A DNA stretch of 18,406 bases from Azonexaceae bacterium (GCA_009469665.1 SSTB01000039.1:1-18406), one strand, 5' to 3'; positions 1 through 10,023 are shown, counted from the stretch's first letter. Notes: generated by a model from the letters alone, not told the origin. Numbers and translations: made by a program.

Positions 1-1
1 C

Positions 2-2434
<2,433 letters not shown>

Positions 2435-2485
2435 TCCATCCCCCCTGCCCTTTTCGTTCCCCCGCCGCCCGGAGACCCGCATGCC

Positions 2486-2995
2486 ATGAAGCGTCTATTT
2501 CTCGCCTTCCTCGCCGCCGTCCTGGTGGCGGGTTGCGGCTTCCAGTTGCGGGGTTCGACCAGCGCCACCCTGCCTTACAAGTCGATGTACATCGCCCTGC
2601 CCGAGAATTCGGAAATCGGCCTCTGGCTGGAGCGCTACATCAGGGCTTCCGGCAGCACCCAATTGATGGCCAATGCGCGGGATGCCGAAGCCATCTTTCA
2701 GCAGTTGCTCGACCAAAGGAACAAATCGATCCTCAGCCTGAACGCCAAGGGCGCCGTGCGTGAATACCGGCTCGAGGCAAAATTTGCCTATCGCGTCGTG
2801 GACCCCAAGGGCAAGGTTCTGGTGCCCCCCAGCGAGATCGTGCTCACCCGCGACCTGACCTTCAACGCATCGGCGGTGCTCGCCAAAGACCAGGAAGAGG
2901 CCGTGCTTTGGCGCGACATGAGCAATGACCTGGCCAGTCAGATCCTGCGTCAGTTGGCCATCGCCAAGCCGGGCAGCGGCGTGGAAGACGAGTGA
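2486..2995 (+). CDS. lptE: LPS-assembly lipoprotein LptE
   Basis: LptE is the outer-membrane lipoprotein that plugs the LptD barrel and helps insert lipopolysaccharide at the cell surface. The 169-residue product starts with a lipoprotein signal peptide: KR, a hydrophobic run, and a lipobox VAGC with the acylated cysteine at residue 17. GFQLRG directly after the cysteine is the family's typical mature start. The length is usual. A GGAGA at 2471-2475 precedes the ATG at 2486. A neighbouring ATG at 2481 is in another frame and stops after two codons. The gene sits between leuS and holA, the common arrangement in proteobacteria, and its stop overlaps the holA start (TGATG), which suggests coupled translation. 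Confidence 0.93.
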   Translation: MKRLFLAFLAAVLVAGCGFQLRGSTSATLPYKSMYIALPENSEIGLWLERYIRASGSTQLMANARDAEAIFQQLLDQRNKSILSLNAKGAVREYRLEAKFAYRVVDPKGKVLVPPSEIVLTRDLTFNASAVLAKDQEEAVLWRDMSNDLASQILRQLAIAKPGSGVEDE

Positions 2996-4011
2996 TGCTG
3001 CTTAAGGGCGACCAGTTCGCCGCCCACCTGGAAGGCTCCCTGCGGCCCCTGTACGTGCTCCACGGCGACGAGCCCCTCCTGGTTCTGGAGGCGGCCGATG
3101 CGCTCCGCGCCAAGGCACGCCAGCAGGGTTACAGCGAACGCGAAGTCCTGACGGCCCTGCCCGGATTCGACTGGGGCCAGCTCATGGCCGCCGGCGGCAA
3201 CCTTTCGCTCTTCGGCGACCGCAAGCTCGTCGACCTGCGCATTCCCTCGGGCAAGCCCGGTCGCGACGGGAGTGCCGCGCTCCAGGCCTGGTGTGGCCAT
3301 CTATCCCCCGACACGCTGCTTCTGGTCACCCTGCCTGAACTCGATTGGAAGGAAGAGAAGGCCGCCTGGTTTACGGCCCTCGCCGAAGCCGGGGTGGCGG
3401 TCAAGCTCTTGGCCCCGCCTCTGGCTGAACTTCCGGGTTGGATCGCCGGGCGCCTGCGGCGGCAGAAGCAGCAAGCCGATACGGAGGCCCTGCGCTTCAT
3501 CGCCGAACGCGTGGAAGGCAATCTTCTAGCCGCCCACCAGGAAATCCAGAAACTTGCCCTACTCTACCCGGCCGGCAGCCTGAGCCTGGAACAAGTGCGC
3601 GAAGCCGTACTCAACGTGGCCCGCTACGATCTGGACGGCCTGCGGGAGGCCCTTCTGCTGGGGGATCTGGCACGTTTGGTACGAACCCTGGACGGCCTGT
3701 GCCACGAAGGGGAAGCACCGCCCCTGGTTTTGTGGGCCATGACCGAGGAAATCCGCACTCTGACCACCTTGCGCGCCGGCCTGGACCGGGGCCGGCCCCT
3801 CGATGCCCTGCTCAAGGAAGCCCGTGTCTGGGGCCCCCGCCAGGGGCCCGTCAAACGGGCGCTACAACGACTGGGCCGCGAAACACTCCACTCGGCCATC
3901 GCCCATGCCGCACGCATCGACCGCCTGGCCAAGGGCATCGGCCGGGGCAATGTATGGGAGGAATTCCAGCGCCTGGGCCTCGCCTTGGCGGCTCCCGGTG
4001 GACGGGGCTAA
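2995..4011 (+). CDS. holA: DNA polymerase III delta subunit
   Basis: HolA is the clamp-loader subunit that opens the beta sliding clamp on DNA. The 338-residue protein has the expected N-terminal PLYVLHGDEPLLVLEAAD segment (residues about 14-31), a degenerate AAA+ domain, and a C-terminal helical collar region ending near LAKGIGRGNVWEEFQRL. The ATG at 2995 overlaps the lptE stop (TGATG, 2993-2997). A GTG one codon upstream (2992) is also in frame, but the ATG is preferred because it gives the classic stop-start overlap. The gene ends 16 bp before the stop of a convergent small gene, with no clear terminator between them. Confidence 0.94.
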   Translation: MLLKGDQFAAHLEGSLRPLYVLHGDEPLLVLEAADALRAKARQQGYSEREVLTALPGFDWGQLMAAGGNLSLFGDRKLVDLRIPSGKPGRDGSAALQAWCGHLSPDTLLLVTLPELDWKEEKAAWFTALAEAGVAVKLLAPPLAELPGWIAGRLRRQKQQADTEALRFIAERVEGNLLAAHQEIQKLALLYPAGSLSLEQVREAVLNVARYDLDGLREALLLGDLARLVRTLDGLCHEGEAPPLVLWAMTEEIRTLTTLRAGLDRGRPLDALLKEARVWGPRQGPVKRALQRLGRETLHSAIAHAARIDRLAKGIGRGNVWEEFQRLGLALAAPGGRG

Positions 4012-4027
4012 AGGCCCCCGACTACGT

Positions 4028-4270
4028 CTAGGCCGCCTTGTCCTGCGTCACGCTGGCGGGATCGGGCTCCAAGTCTTCCCACATGCATACGCATTCTTTG
4101 CGCAGATCATGCAGGCCCGGCTTGGATTTTTCCTGGACAAGGCACTCGCCCACACAATCGTGGTCGATGACGACCACCTTCATGTCCGCATCCACCTGAC
4201 GTTCACCGTCCCAGTAGCTGCACGTTGCACAAACCTTGATTTCAGCAGGCAGGATCAGCTTTTCCGCCAT
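4028..4270 (-). CDS. Small cysteine-rich protein of unknown function
   Basis: An 80-residue protein that I cannot assign to a named family. It has six cysteines, arranged as CATC near residue 14, CVGEC near residue 40 and CVC near residue 60. The spacing suggests a zinc or iron-sulfur binding fold, but no family signature was recognised. There is no signal peptide or membrane segment, and the C-terminal third is acidic (MWEDLEPDP). The ATG at 4270 has a GAGG six bases upstream, a sound ribosome-binding site. It lies alone on the - strand between holA and proA, divergent from proA and convergent with holA. Coding is supported by a clear ribosome-binding site, sensible start and stop, and codon use that avoids rare codons. 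A role in metal binding is only a guess. Confidence 0.72.
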   Translation of the reverse strand: MAEKLILPAEIKVCATCSYWDGERQVDADMKVVVIDHDCVGECLVQEKSKPGLHDLRKECVCMWEDLEPDPASVTQDKAA

Positions 4271-4349
4271 GGCACCCTCGCAGCATCACCCTGTTATCGT
4301 TGCGGATAAGAGTTTACCCGGATAGAGAAGTTCCCTCCAATTCGGTCGC

Positions 4350-4355
4350 TATAAT
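4350..4355 (+). promoter_or_regulatory. Candidate -10 box for proA
   Basis: TATAAT lies about 30 bp before the proA start in the divergent gap between the small cysteine-rich gene and proA. It is a perfect sigma-70 -10 hexamer in otherwise GC-rich DNA. No good -35 hexamer is seen 16-18 bp upstream (the bases there read GAAGTT), so the promoter may be weak or helped by an activator. The predicted leader is short, about 20 bases. Confidence 0.4.
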
Positions 4356-4384
4356 CATTCCCTGTTTCTGGATGGATTGATTTC

Positions 4385-5641
4385 ATGGATATCAAGGAAT
4401 ACATGCACACCGTGGGCCGTCAGGCCCGCGCCGCCTCCCGCCGCATGGCCATGGCCACCACGGCGGAGAAGAATGCCGCTCTCGCCGCCATCGCCGCCGC
4501 CATCCGCCGCGAGAAGGCAGCCCTCGTTGCCGCCAATCAGGAAGACCTGGCCGCCGCCCGCGCCGCCGGCCTGGAAAGCGCCATGATCGACCGCCTGACC
4601 CTCTCCGAGAAGGGCGTCGAAGCCATGGCCGAAGGCGTCGAACAGGTGGCCAAGTTGCCCGACCCCATCGGCGAGATGAGCGACATCAAGTACCGCCCGT
4701 CCGGCATCCAGGTGGGGAAGATGCGCGTGCCACTGGGCGTCATCGGCATCATCTACGAAGCCCGCCCCAACGTGACCGCCGATGCCGCGGCGCTGTGCCT
4801 GAAATCCGGCAACGCCGCCATCCTGCGGGGCGGCTCCGAGGCCATCCGCTCCAACCGCGCCATCGCCGCCCTGGTCCGGGAAGGCCTCGAGGCCGCCGGT
4901 CTTCCTGCGGAATGCGTGCAGGTCATCGACACCACCGATCGCGCCGCCGTCGGCGAACTGATCACCCTGCGCGAGTTTGTCGACGTCATCGTGCCGCGCG
5001 GTGGCAAGGGCCTCATCGCCCGCCTGCTGGCCGAATCCCGGGTGCCCATGATCCAGCACCTGGACGGCAATTGCCACGTTTACCTGGATGAGGACGCCGA
5101 CCCCAACAAGGCCCTGAAGATCGTCGAGAACGCCAAGACCCAGCGTTACGGCACCTGCAACACCGCCGAATCGCTGCTGGTCGACCGTACCGTTGCGGCC
5201 ATGCTGCTGCCCCCCATCGCCGCCATGCTCAGCGCCAAGGGCGTCGAGATCCGCGGCTGCCCGGAGACCCGTACTCTGGTGAAGGAAGCCAAGGCGGCCA
5301 CGGAAGAGGATTACTCCACCGAATACCTGGCGCCCATCATCTCGGTAAAGGTAGTGGCCGGCATCGACGAGGCCATCACCCACATCAACACCTATTCGTC
5401 CCACCACACCGACGCCATCGTCACCGACAACCACCCCAAGGCCATGCGCTTCCTGCGGGAGGTGGATTCCTCCTCGGTCATGGTCAACGCCTCCACCCGC
5501 TTCGCCGACGGCTTCGAGTATGGCCTGGGAGCCGAGATCGGCATCTCCACCGACAAGATTCACGCCCGCGGCCCGGTGGGTCTGGAAGGCCTCACCAGCC
5601 AGAAATGGGTGGTGTTGGGCGACGGGCATATAAGGCAGTGA
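4385..5641 (+). CDS. proA: Glutamate-5-semialdehyde dehydrogenase (gamma-glutamyl phosphate reductase)
   Basis: ProA carries out the second step of proline synthesis, the NADPH-dependent reduction of gamma-glutamyl phosphate to glutamate 5-semialdehyde in the cytoplasm. The 418-residue length is normal. The catalytic cysteine is C258 in [26 protein letters not shown] (residues 116-131) and [14 protein letters not shown] (140-153) form the nucleotide-binding core, and the C-terminal [18 protein letters not shown] is also family-typical. The ATG at 4385 is the only sensible start; its ribosome-binding site (GGA about 8 bases upstream) is modest. proB is not adjacent, which is common in betaproteobacteria. 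The downstream gene ogt begins about 10 bp after the stop. Confidence 0.97.
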   Translation: MDIKEYMHTVGRQARAASRRMAMATTAEKNAALAAIAAAIRREKAALVAANQEDLAAARAAGLESAMIDRLTLSEKGVEAMAEGVEQVAKLPDPIGEMSDIKYRPSGIQVGKMRVPLGVIGIIYEARPNVTADAAALCLKSGNAAILRGGSEAIRSNRAIAALVREGLEAAGLPAECVQVIDTTDRAAVGELITLREFVDVIVPRGGKGLIARLLAESRVPMIQHLDGNCHVYLDEDADPNKALKIVENAKTQRYGTCNTAESLLVDRTVAAMLLPPIAAMLSAKGVEIRGCPETRTLVKEAKAATEEDYSTEYLAPIISVKVVAGIDEAITHINTYSSHHTDAIVTDNHPKAMRFLREVDSSSVMVNASTRFADGFEYGLGAEIGISTDKIHARGPVGLEGLTSQKWVVLGDGHIRQ

Positions 5642-5665
5642 GGCGCGAGAGGTGAGGGGTGAGGA
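5638..5665 (+). repeat. Four imperfect tandem heptamers (GTGAGGN)
   Basis: Four consecutive 7-base units read GTGAGGC, GCGAGAG, GTGAGGG and GTGAGGA. The array covers the proA stop codon and the proposed GTG start of ogt. The purine-rich unit contributes the ogt start codon and part of its ribosome-binding context. Copies 1, 3 and 4 share GTGAGG exactly, and copy 2 is diverged. Confidence 0.55.
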
Positions 5666-6134
5666 ATTTGGGGCGGTGCTTTCCGCCCCCGGCTTCTCGC
5701 TGGGCGTCCAGTCTGACGAGGACGAGATCGTCGAAATCCACTTCCTCGAACCGTGCCCGGAAGTGGCCCCGATCAGTCCTCTGGCCGCCGAAGCGGTGCG
5801 CCAGTTGAAAGCCTATCTGGCCGACCCCGCCTTCGTCTTCGGCTTGCCCCTGCGCCCATCCGGCACCACCTTCCAGCGCCGGGTATGGGAGCAGATCGCC
5901 GCCATCCCCTGCGGGCGCACACGCACCTACGGCGAAGTCGCCAGGAGCCTCAACAATGCCCCGCGGGCCGTGGGCCAGGCCTGCGGCGCCAATCCCTTCC
6001 CCCTGGTCGTACCTTGCCACCGGGTGATCGGCGCCGGCGCCGGCCTGGGAGGCTTCGCCCGCCACGGGGGCGGCTTTCTGCTCGACGTGAAGCGCTGGCT
6101 CCTGACCCATGAAGGCTGCCTCCCCGGCGCTTGA
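5652..6134 (+). CDS. ogt: Methylated-DNA--protein-cysteine S-methyltransferase
   Basis: This suicide DNA-repair protein transfers alkyl groups from O6-alkylguanine to its own cysteine. The product is about 160 residues, the usual size for Ogt. The active-site motif PCHR places the acceptor cysteine at residue 122 (VVPCHRVIGAGAGLGGFA). Upstream, TTFQRRVWEQIAAIPCGRTRTYGEVA is the winged-helix DNA-binding part (read in segments across residues 72-97), and NPFPLVVPCHR is diagnostic. No ATG start exists in frame upstream of the domain, so a GTG is used: either 5652, chosen here, or 5676, which would remove eight residues. The last 26 bases overlap the start of xerD, so the two are likely translated from one message. 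Confidence 0.92.
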   Translation: MRGEEFGAVLSAPGFSLGVQSDEDEIVEIHFLEPCPEVAPISPLAAEAVRQLKAYLADPAFVFGLPLRPSGTTFQRRVWEQIAAIPCGRTRTYGEVARSLNNAPRAVGQACGANPFPLVVPCHRVIGAGAGLGGFARHGGGFLLDVKRWLLTHEGCLPGA

Positions 6135-7029
6135 ACCGGAAGATCTCGCCGACATCGACGGTTTCTGCGACGCCCTCTGGCTGGAGGACGGTCTGGCCAA
6201 GGCCACCCTGGCCAGCTACCGCTCCGACCTCGCCCACCTTGCCGTCTGGCTGCGCGGCAAGGGCCAAGGCCGGCTCCTCGACGCAAGCGAAGCCGCACTG
6301 CTCGCCTACATCGCAAAGCTCGCCCGGGAAACGCGCGCCAGCTCCCAGGCCCGCCATCTTTCCACTTTGCGCCGCTTCTACCGCTGGCAGCGAGCCCGGG
6401 GACGCCTGTTCACCGACCCCACCCTCAAGCTCGCCCATCCGGTCCGTCCCGCCCGCCTGCCAAAGGTGCTCTCGGAAACGCAGGTCGAGCTGCTTCTGTC
6501 GGCACCAGACCTTGGCACCCCCCTGGGTTTGCGCGATCGCGCCATGCTCGAGGTGCTCTACGCCAGCGGTCTACGGGTGTCGGAACTGACAGGCATGGCA
6601 CTCGCCCAAGTGGGCTTCAACGAAGGCGTGGCACGGGTGATCGGCAAGGGAGACAAGGAAAGACTGGTACCGCTCGGAGAAATCGCCATCGACTGGCTGC
6701 GCCGCTACCTCGCCGAGGCCCGACCGAAAATCCTGGGCGACCGCCGCAGTGAAGCCCTCTTTGTCACCGGCCGCGGCGGCCCCATGACGCGACAGATGTT
6801 CTGGAACCTGATCAAGCGCTACGCCACCCGGGCGGGTATCGACCCGGCCAAGCTCTCCCCCCACGTGCTGCGCCACGCCTTCGCCACCCATCTGCTCAAC
6901 CACGGTGCAGACCTGCGGGTCGTACAGTTGCTCCTCGGCCACGCCGATATTTCGACCACCCAGATATATACCCACGTGGCGCGCGAACGCCTCAAGGCGC
7001 TCCACGCAGCTCACCACCCGCGGGGCTGA
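6109..7029 (+). CDS. xerD: Tyrosine recombinase XerD
   Basis: With XerC and FtsK, XerD resolves chromosome dimers at the dif site. The 306-residue protein has the N-terminal SAM-like core-binding domain (about 12-100) and the C-terminal catalytic domain. All catalytic residues are present: R156 in ASGLRVSEL, K180 in IGKGDKER, H252 and R255 in SPHVLRHAFATHLL, H278 in LLGHADIS, and nucleophile Y287 in TQIYTHV. These align with a constant offset of 8 to the E. coli XerD numbering I recall, which favours XerD over XerC or a phage integrase. The ATG lies inside ogt. No mobile-element features surround it, so it is the housekeeping copy. Confidence 0.93.
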   Translation: MKAASPALEPEDLADIDGFCDALWLEDGLAKATLASYRSDLAHLAVWLRGKGQGRLLDASEAALLAYIAKLARETRASSQARHLSTLRRFYRWQRARGRLFTDPTLKLAHPVRPARLPKVLSETQVELLLSAPDLGTPLGLRDRAMLEVLYASGLRVSELTGMALAQVGFNEGVARVIGKGDKERLVPLGEIAIDWLRRYLAEARPKILGDRRSEALFVTGRGGPMTRQMFWNLIKRYATRAGIDPAKLSPHVLRHAFATHLLNHGADLRVVQLLLGHADISTTQIYTHVARERLKALHAAHHPRG

Positions 7030-7089
7030 GGCTGACGCGGGGTGTCAGGCCCACACGCGGCGGCCCGGACGGGGATGCCTCTCGCACGA

Positions 7090-7121
7090 AGTCCTCCGGC
7101 TTGCCAGCCCCTCGGGGGACT
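7090..7121. terminator. Hairpin between convergent xerD and glycosyltransferase genes
   Basis: The arms AGTCCTCCG (7090-7098) and CGGGGGACT (7113-7121) pair over nine positions, with one G-T wobble and a 14-base loop. It sits in the 108-bp gap between two genes that end facing each other, where a shared transcription end is expected. Neither side has a clear U-tract, so it is not a textbook intrinsic terminator. Confidence 0.4.
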
Positions 7122-7137
7122 AGCCTGCAATGCAAGC

Positions 7138-8271
7138 TTAGCCGGGTGCCCCAACCGGCCGGTAGATCGCTTCCAGGATCGCCGTTTCGAATTGCCCGAC
7201 CACCTGTTCCCAACTGCGGGGCAGCATGGCCAGGCGGGCGGTGGAGCCGAGGCGTTGGCGCAGGCCGGAGTCCTCAGCCAGACGGGCGGCAGCGGCGGTG
7301 AAGGCGACTTCGTCGCCGGGGGGCACGGCGAGACCGTCCCTTTCCGGGCTGATGAGCTCGGCCGCGGCGGCAGTCCGGTAGGCGGCGACTGTCAGGCCGC
7401 TGGCCATGGCCTCGGCCACGACGTTGCCGTAGGTCTCGGTGAGGCTGGAAAACAGAAAGATGTCAGCACTGGCGTAGTGGGCGGCCAGTTCCTCGCCCCG
7501 CCGCACCCCAGCGAAGACGTGGTCGGGGTGTTTCTGCTCCAGGGCACCCCGGGCCGGGCCGTCGCCCACCCAGACCATGCGGACATCGCCCGGCAGGTCT
7601 TGCAGGCTGCGGCTGACGAGGCCCAGGTTCTTTTCCGGCGCCAGCCGCCCGACGGACAGGCAGACGACGGTGCGGGGCCCGGCGTCCCAGCTCATCCGCA
7701 GGACTTCGCTGCGCCGACGGGGGTCGAAGAGGGAGGTATCGACGCCGCGCCCGACCACCTTGACGCCCGGGATCCCGGCACAGGCGAGATCAGCTGCCAG
7801 GGCCGCCGTGGGAACGAGGGTGGCGCGGGTACGCCGGTGCAGGGTGCGCAGGTAGGCCCCCACGGCGGGGCGCAGCCAGCCCAGGCCGTAGTGGGTGCTG
7901 TAGTGATCGAAGTTGGTGTGGAACCCCGAGGTGACCGGGATGCCGAGGCTGCGGGCCGCGCTGACCGCCGACCAGCCCAGGGGCCCCTCGGTGACGACAT
8001 GGACGAGATCCGGCCGGCGCGCACGCCAACGCCGGCGCAGCGCCCCTCCGGCGGGAAGCCCGAGGCGCAGACCGGGATAGCCCGGCAGGGGAAGGCCGGC
8101 CAGGGGGATTTCGTCGCGGGAAGGCAGTTCTTGCCGGAATTGCCGGGGCCGCAGGACGGTGACCGCGTGCCCTCGTCCGCGCAGGCCCTCCACCAGGCGG
8201 CCCACGGTCATGGCCACGCCGTTCACTTCCGGCGGGTAGGTTTCACTGACGATGTCGATGGCGAGATTCAT
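7138..8271 (-). CDS. GT4-family glycosyltransferase, candidate diacylglycerol glycosyltransferase
   Basis: A 377-residue retaining GT-B glycosyltransferase of the GT4 family. The N-terminal acceptor half has SETYPPEVNGVAMTV (residues 9-23) and FHTNFDHY (117-124), patterns typical of the SqdX/MgtA/Agt group that glycosylates lipid acceptors. The C-terminal donor half has GRLAPEKN (208-215, sugar-nucleotide phosphate contacts) and the E-x7-E motif ETYGNVVAE (279-287). There is no signal peptide; such enzymes sit on the inner face of the inner membrane. Its ATG overlaps the dgkA stop (ATGA, 8268-8271), so the two are translated together. Linkage to dgkA and btaAB suggests diacylglycerol as acceptor and a glycolipid as product. 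The sugar (glucose, galactose, mannose, glucuronate) cannot be told from sequence, and a PimB-like mannosyl or another lipid acceptor is possible. Confidence 0.82.
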   Translation of the reverse strand: MNLAIDIVSETYPPEVNGVAMTVGRLVEGLRGRGHAVTVLRPRQFRQELPSRDEIPLAGLPLPGYPGLRLGLPAGGALRRRWRARRPDLVHVVTEGPLGWSAVSAARSLGIPVTSGFHTNFDHYSTHYGLGWLRPAVGAYLRTLHRRTRATLVPTAALAADLACAGIPGVKVVGRGVDTSLFDPRRRSEVLRMSWDAGPRTVVCLSVGRLAPEKNLGLVSRSLQDLPGDVRMVWVGDGPARGALEQKHPDHVFAGVRRGEELAAHYASADIFLFSSLTETYGNVVAEAMASGLTVAAYRTAAAAELISPERDGLAVPPGDEVAFTAAAARLAEDSGLRQRLGSTARLAMLPRSWEQVVGQFETAILEAIYRPVGAPG

Positions 8272-8690
8272 GCCCGGTCCAGCATGATCGAAGCCCAGAT
8301 CACGACCACATTGACCAGGGCGAGGAGCACGGCGGCGCTACCGATGTCCTTGGCCCGCTTGGCGAGGCGGTGCCGCTCCAGGCTCACCCGATCGACGGCG
8401 GCCTCCACCGCGGAGTTGAGCAGTTCGACCACCAGCACCAGGAGGACGCTGGCGATCATCAGCGCCCGCTCGACGCCGCTTACGGGCAGCAGCAGGGTGG
8501 TTCCCGTGAGCAGGAGGGCCAGCCAGATTTCCTGCCGGAAGGCGTCCTCGTGGGCGTGGGCAGCCCGCAGGCCGGCAAAGGAATAGTGCAAGGCGTTCCA
8601 GACTCGGCGCAGACCCGTCTTGCCCTTGAAGGGGGATTCGTTGGCAGCGGCGTCGTCGCCAGGGGGCGGTGGGGTGTGGGGGGCGTTCAT
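8268..8690 (-). CDS. dgkA: Diacylglycerol kinase, DgkA type
   Basis: A small integral inner-membrane kinase that turns diacylglycerol into phosphatidic acid using ATP. The 140-residue protein has an about 20-residue proline-rich N-terminal extension, then the DgkA core: an amphipathic surface helix with GLRAAHAHEDAFRQE (about residues 40-54), three membrane helices, and the signature ELLNSAVEAAVDR followed by AKDIGSAAVLLAL. The catalytic and metal-binding glutamates are present in these motifs. E. coli DgkA is about 122 residues. No clear ribosome-binding site precedes the ATG at 8690. It is the first gene of a two-gene unit with the downstream glycosyltransferase and is divergent from btaA. 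Here it would compete with BtaA and the glycosyltransferases for diacylglycerol, or recycle surplus. Confidence 0.93.
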   Translation of the reverse strand: MNAPHTPPPPGDDAAANESPFKGKTGLRRVWNALHYSFAGLRAAHAHEDAFRQEIWLALLLTGTTLLLPVSGVERALMIASVLLVLVVELLNSAVEAAVDRVSLERHRLAKRAKDIGSAAVLLALVNVVVIWASIMLDRA

Positions 8691-8826
8691 GGCGTGGTGT
8701 CTTGGGCGAACGATAGGCGGGCCAAGCTAAGGTTTCATGACAGCCGCCGTCATGGTGTCGTAACCGCGACGACCTAAGCTGCCGCCTGTCGTCGTCTGCC
8801 ATCCCAACCCCTGCACAGGATTTGCC
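8691..8826. promoter_or_regulatory. Divergent dgkA/btaA promoter region with candidate PhoB half-sites
   Basis: This 136-bp gap must carry promoters for both directions. A perfect inverted repeat CATGAC-N7-GTCATG spans 8736-8754. Read outward, it gives an exact Pho half-site CTGTCAT on the - strand (8743 to 8737) and CCGTCAT on the + strand (8747-8753, 6 of 7). Each is followed at the Pho-box spacing of 4 bases by a poorly matching second repeat (CCTTAGC and TCGTAAC). After exactly 10 more bases comes a -10-like hexamer: TATCGT (8715 to 8710, -) and TAAGCT (8775-8780, +). The layout is symmetric and fits PhoB-dependent promoters, but the second repeats match only 2 and 3 of 7 positions. A further CTGTCGT-N3-CTGCCAT (8786-8802) has the wrong spacing. 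Confidence 0.35.
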
Positions 8827-10023
8827 GTGAAACGTCTACCGACCCTGATTGATCGCGTCGACCAGAAAATCTTCGACGCCGTCACCCGCCGCTCGCTGGT
8901 CTATAACACCTGCTGGGAGGATCCCGCGGTGGACCGCCAGGCCCTGCAATTCCACCCTGACGATACTGTCCTGGTCATCACCAGCGCCGGTTGCAACGCC
9001 CTCGATTACGCGGCTGCCGGGGTGCGCCGCGTCCATGCTGTGGATGCCAATCCGCGCCAGAACGCTTTGCTCGAACTCAAGATGGCAGCCATCCGGCGCC
9101 TGGAGTACGAGGATTTCTTTGCCCTCTTCGGCCACGGTTATCACGAACGCTTCGCGACCTTCTACCAGAAAACCCTGCGCTGGGATCTTTCCGAATTCGC
9201 GCGGGATTTCTGGGACCAGCGCCTGCACTGGTTCGCGAGCCCCCACGGCAGTTTCTATTTCCACAGCCTGGCCGGTCTGGTCGCGCGTAGCTTCCGCGCC
9301 TGGTTCCGCAGCAGCCCGGGCCTGCAAGGCGACATCGCGGCCCTCTTCTCAGCCAGCGGGCTGGAGGAGCAGCGCACCCTCTACCGCCAGCGCATCCGGC
9401 CGCAATTGTGGAGCCGCCCCTTGAACTGGCTTCTGGGCCGGCAGATCACCTTGAGCCTCCTGGGCGTGCCTCACCCCCAGCGGCGCGAGGTGCAGGCACA
9501 GCATCCTGGCGGAGTCGCCGGTTTCATCCGCGAGGCGGTCGAATACGTGGTGGAGGAACTGCCGCTGCGCGGCAACTATTTCTGGCGGGTCTATTTCGGG
9601 GGCCGCTATACGCCGGACTGCTGCCCCGAGTACCTTACCGAGGCGGGGTTTTCCCAACTGAAGGCAGGGGGAGTCGATCGCATCCGCTGTCACACCACCC
9701 TGGTGACCGATTTCCTGCAGCGTACCGGCGACCGCATCGACAAGTTCGTGCTCCTCGACCACATGGACTGGATGAGTTGCTATCACCCGGAAGCGCTGGT
9801 GGCGGAGTGGAACGCCATCCTCGACCGGGCTTCGCCGGGCGCCCGCATCATCTTCCGCAGCGCCCACGCCCGGCCGGCCTACCTGGACTGGATCGAGGTC
9901 GGGGAGGCCCATCGCCGCCTGCGTCATGTCCTAACCTTCCACGACGACCTGGCCCGCCGCCTCAGCCTGCAGGACCGCGTCCACACCTATGCCGGATTCC
10001 ACATCGCCGATGTCGCGGCCTGA
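8827..10023 (+). CDS. btaA: BtaA: S-adenosylmethionine:diacylglycerol 3-amino-3-carboxypropyl transferase
   Basis: Moves the 3-amino-3-carboxypropyl group of S-adenosylmethionine onto diacylglycerol to form diacylglycerylhomoserine, the first step of betaine lipid (DGTS) synthesis at the inner membrane. The 398-residue length fits the family (also known as DUF3419). Recognisable motifs are YNTCWEDP (residues 26-33), the SAM-binding TSAGCNALDY (52-61) with VDANPRQNALLELK (72-85), GNYFWRVYFGGRYT (251-264), and the C-terminal LLDHMDWMS (311-319). The start is GTG at 8827 with AGGA at 8817-8820, six bases away. btaB overlaps its 3' end. It diverges from dgkA. I see no missing key motif. Assignment to BtaA is firm; that the cell makes DGTS, and only under phosphate limitation, is inference from context. 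Confidence 0.93.
   Translation: MKRLPTLIDRVDQKIFDAVTRRSLVYNTCWEDPAVDRQALQFHPDDTVLVITSAGCNALDYAAAGVRRVHAVDANPRQNALLELKMAAIRRLEYEDFFALFGHGYHERFATFYQKTLRWDLSEFARDFWDQRLHWFASPHGSFYFHSLAGLVARSFRAWFRSSPGLQGDIAALFSASGLEEQRTLYRQRIRPQLWSRPLNWLLGRQITLSLLGVPHPQRREVQAQHPGGVAGFIREAVEYVVEELPLRGNYFWRVYFGGRYTPDCCPEYLTEAGFSQLKAGGVDRIRCHTTLVTDFLQRTGDRIDKFVLLDHMDWMSCYHPEALVAEWNAILDRASPGARIIFRSAHARPAYLDWIEVGEAHRRLRHVLTFHDDLARRLSLQDRVHTYAGFHIADVAA

Noticed and set aside
4355..5629. 424-codon - strand open frame opposite proA
   Set aside because: Mirror frame of proA with Gly/Val/Asp/His-rich composition and no domain; proA is unambiguous.
6109..7029. Tyrosine recombinase as a sign of an integrated mobile element
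   Set aside because: Catalytic residues and length match chromosomal XerD, and there are no attachment repeats, tRNA, or phage genes nearby.
7042..8586. Long + strand open frame of 514 codons opposite the glycosyltransferase and dgkA
   Set aside because: The - strand proteins have full family motifs and a coupled start/stop. The + frame gives low-complexity Gly/Ala/Gln/Asp-rich sequence typical of antisense reading in GC-rich DNA.
8786..8802. CTGTCGT-N3-CTGCCAT as a Pho box for btaA
   Set aside because: Each half matches 6 of 7, but the repeat period is 10 instead of 11, and it lies so close to the btaA start that no -10 box fits between.
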